DNA from: Clostridia bacterium
GTDB lineage: Bacteria > Bacillota_A > Clostridia > Oscillospirales > CAG-272
Length of the DNA stretch: 6,186 nucleotides
Assembly (NCBI GenBank): GCA_017408625.1
Contig: JAFQUG010000117.1
Coordinates: 1-6,186 of the forward strand
Direction: 5' to 3'
Below are positions 4,697 through 6,186 of this stretch, piece by piece. The position numbers were made by a program, and so were the translations under genes. The stretch's first letter is position 1. Each line of letters starts with the position of its first letter. The notes below the pieces were generated by a model. The model worked only from the letters and a program-made list of their open reading frames with translations. It was not told where the DNA came from and did no database searches.

Positions 4697-6076
4697 TTAT
4701 TTGGAAATCTCGCGGAATCTTTGAATTCTGTGGAAGGTGGAATAATTGGTGTCGTGATAGCTGCGTGCGCCGCCCATGGCGGTTCTGCACAGGAATATGA
4801 TGTCCTCGCCCTCTATCTCAAAATCTGCGTATTGAAAGCCGAAAAGGGCGCTGTCGCGATCGCGGTAGTCGATCAGGTCGGAAACGACCTCCCAAGCATT
4901 CAGATCGCGCGAGCGCATCAGCGAGAGCAAATTTCTCGCGCTCGGCAGCTCCTGCGAGTAAATCCGCGTGGCAACCGTGTAGTAATATCCCGTCCGCTCG
5001 TCGCGCTTGATCATGAATTTGGAATAGTTGGCAGAGAAGGGCATCAGGCGTGAAAAGCGCAGGGGCGCGTCGGGGTTGGCTGTATCTACCTCGTAAACAA
5101 GGGCGGTGTGGAATTTGCCAAAGCGCATGACGTCAAGCAGCTTGCCATCGGGGGAGACGACGGGCGTTCCTTCAATGGTCATGGTGTTTTTGGGTAAATT
5201 TTGCAGCTCGGGCGCAAAGTGATCAAATGGCACGGGCTCTGAAAAATGCCAGCTTTCGGGGCGCAGCAGATCGTCGTTTTCGTCACAGGACATGACCATC
5301 GCCGCATGTCCGTATGCTTGGTTGTGCCAAGTGCCCCATTCCAGCGTACCGTAAAGTCTACCGTTATGATATATGAGATTTTGCGGATTTTTGTGCACGC
5401 CCGAGCTGCCGTTTTTGCCGTTTGATCCACGCAACAGGCACACGGGAGCAGAGAAGGTCTTGCCGCCGTCGGCGGATTTACCGATCAGCAGATCGCCGTA
5501 CTCGGTGGAAACAGCCAGCATGTAAAGCTCGCCCTTGTGGATAAAGAGCTTTCCCCAGAAGCAGGGCATCAGCTCGCTTAAGTAGTGCCAGCTTTGCCCG
5601 TCGTCGTCCGAACGGAAGATCATCGTCAGATTTTGCGGATGCTCGCCCGCGAACAGATCCATGGATGCAAGCAAAAAGCCATCGGGATGGCGAACGAGTG
5701 AGGGTGAGCAAAGATATCTCCCCGAAAAAGCGTACGCCTGGTCGTCCGGGTGCAGGTAATTGACCACGGTTCCCACCGTTTCTGCGCATCGTGCCAGGCG
5801 CACGCGGCTTTTCTTTTGCCCCGATGCGACGAAAAATTCGTAGTCGGTATCGGTGCACAAGCCGTCAAGCTCGCAAAAGTCAGCGCAAGTCTCGCCCCAA
5901 AGGGTAAAGTCGGAGTCATGGCGTTTTCTGTAGTATACGGAATAGGTTGCGCCCTCTCCCAGCCACTCAAAGCGAATACTGTTGTTGCCCGGCGCCACGC
6001 GGCAGATATAAATATCCCCCACATCTGTCAAAAACGGACGGTAAGGGTGATAGCTCCAGGTGTTCAGTCCTTGCAT
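4697..6076 (-). CDS. Sialidase-like Asp-box beta-propeller protein with N-terminal Fn3-like domain (459 aa)
   Basis: The protein resembles the BNR/sialidase-like beta-propellers found with glycan-degrading enzymes. Residues about 20-98 look like a fibronectin-III domain (SIRFEWL, YSVYYRKR, GLCTDTDYEFFVASG). The propeller follows, with Asp-boxes SDDDGQSW (156-163) and SADGGKTF (201-208), a degenerate one near SRDLNAW (389-395), the SPSLVRHPDG segment (124-133), IEGTPVVSPDGK (301-312), and the C-terminal signature RTAMGGARSYHDTNYSTFHRIQRFR (431-455), which I recall from uncharacterised bacterial exo-sialidase-like proteins. There is no signal peptide or anchor, so it appears cytoplasmic. I cannot place the GH33 catalytic arginine triad or tyrosine with confidence, so sialidase activity is not claimed. 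The ATG at 6076 has AAGGAGG seven bases upstream. Its own promoter and terminator flank it. Confidence 0.8.
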   Translation of the reverse strand: MQGLNTWSYHPYRPFLTDVGDIYICRVAPGNNSIRFEWLGEGATYSVYYRKRHDSDFTLWGETCADFCELDGLCTDTDYEFFVASGQKKSRVRLARCAETVGTVVNYLHPDDQAYAFSGRYLCSPSLVRHPDGFLLASMDLFAGEHPQNLTMIFRSDDDGQSWHYLSELMPCFWGKLFIHKGELYMLAVSTEYGDLLIGKSADGGKTFSAPVCLLRGSNGKNGSSGVHKNPQNLIYHNGRLYGTLEWGTWHNQAYGHAAMVMSCDENDDLLRPESWHFSEPVPFDHFAPELQNLPKNTMTIEGTPVVSPDGKLLDVMRFGKFHTALVYEVDTANPDAPLRFSRLMPFSANYSKFMIKRDERTGYYYTVATRIYSQELPSARNLLSLMRSRDLNAWEVVSDLIDYRDRDSALFGFQYADFEIEGEDIIFLCRTAMGGARSYHDTNYSTFHRIQRFREISK

Positions 6077-6109
6077 TTTGTGACCTCCTTTCGATTATTT
6101 TCTGCATTC

Positions 6110-6138
6110 ATTTTATTACTTTTGCACGCTTTTGTCAA
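6110..6138 (-). promoter_or_regulatory. Sigma-A promoter for the sialidase-like gene
   Basis: On the minus strand, a consensus TTGACA (6138-6133) and TAAAAT (6115-6110) are separated by 17 bases. Transcription should start near 6103, giving a leader of about 27 nt with the ribosome site at 6090-6084. The -35 box begins only three bases after the terminator stem at 6142. Confidence 0.8.
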
Positions 6139-6141
6139 GAT

Positions 6142-6182
6142 AAAAGGCAATATCAAACCGTTACGGAATGATATTGCCTTTT
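6142..6182. terminator. Intrinsic terminator, 14-bp perfect stem, at the right edge
   Basis: AAAAGGCAATATCA (6142-6155) pairs exactly with TGATATTGCCTTTT (6169-6182); the 13-nt loop holds a further ccg-tta-cgg mini-hairpin. T runs are present on both sides (six T on the plus strand at 6179-6184, four on the minus strand), so it could stop transcripts in either direction. The probable job is to end a leftward gene lying beyond the right edge, just before the promoter of the sialidase-like gene. Confidence 0.75.
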
Positions 6183-6186
6183 TTGG

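Noticed and set aside
4356..4790. Two short minus-strand open frames across the convergent gap
   Set aside because: They run through the hairpin array and terminator. The repeat spacing of 18-25 bp is not a multiple of three, and no ribosome sites precede them.

Overview
The window looks like chromosomal DNA from a Gram-positive anaerobe, most likely a gut-type Clostridia (Oscillospirales/Ruminococcaceae-like). The reasons are strong AGGAGG-type ribosome sites, textbook sigma-A promoters with 17-bp spacers, a lipoprotein of the trigger-factor/FKBP kind common in Clostridia, moderate GC, and intergenic spaces packed with small hairpin repeats. This taxonomic guess is inference from style and protein resemblance only.

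Layout, left to right. Positions 1-2846 hold four genes on the minus strand. In transcription order they are: a biotin-protein ligase without a DNA-binding domain (2846-2100), a flavin reductase-like FMN-binding protein (2083-1583), a YfcE-type metallophosphodiesterase (1397-867), and a stand-alone ATP-pyrophosphatase subunit of GMP synthase (773 to beyond the left edge). The ligase has a clear promoter. The GMP synthase gene has a second promoter of its own. A roughly 100-bp inverted-repeat element sits between the flavin reductase-like and phosphodiesterase genes. A divergent intergenic region (2847-3107) separates this cluster from a plus-strand gene (3108-4385) for a lipoprotein with an FKBP-like prolyl isomerase domain and a trigger-factor-like C-terminal region. 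Its own promoter places a stem-loop at the predicted 5' end of the mRNA.

The convergent gap 4386-4696 is the most unusual part. It holds a perfect 13-bp-stem hairpin, then an array of seven tiny hairpins joined by a repeated 9-nt linker (agtgatatt on the left half, its complement aatatcact on the right half), then a two-part bidirectional terminator. A minus-strand gene (6076-4697) follows, encoding a sialidase-like/Asp-box beta-propeller protein with an N-terminal fibronectin-III-like domain and no signal peptide. Its promoter directly abuts a 14-bp-stem terminator at the right edge, and that stem contains the same 13-mer (tgatattgccttt) seen in the hairpin array.

The proteins are mostly recognisable housekeeping or accessory functions: biotin attachment, GMP synthesis, phosphodiester hydrolysis, envelope protein folding and possible glycan handling. 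I see no new multi-gene system. The new-looking material is in the structured repeats, where stem sequences vary while pairing is kept.
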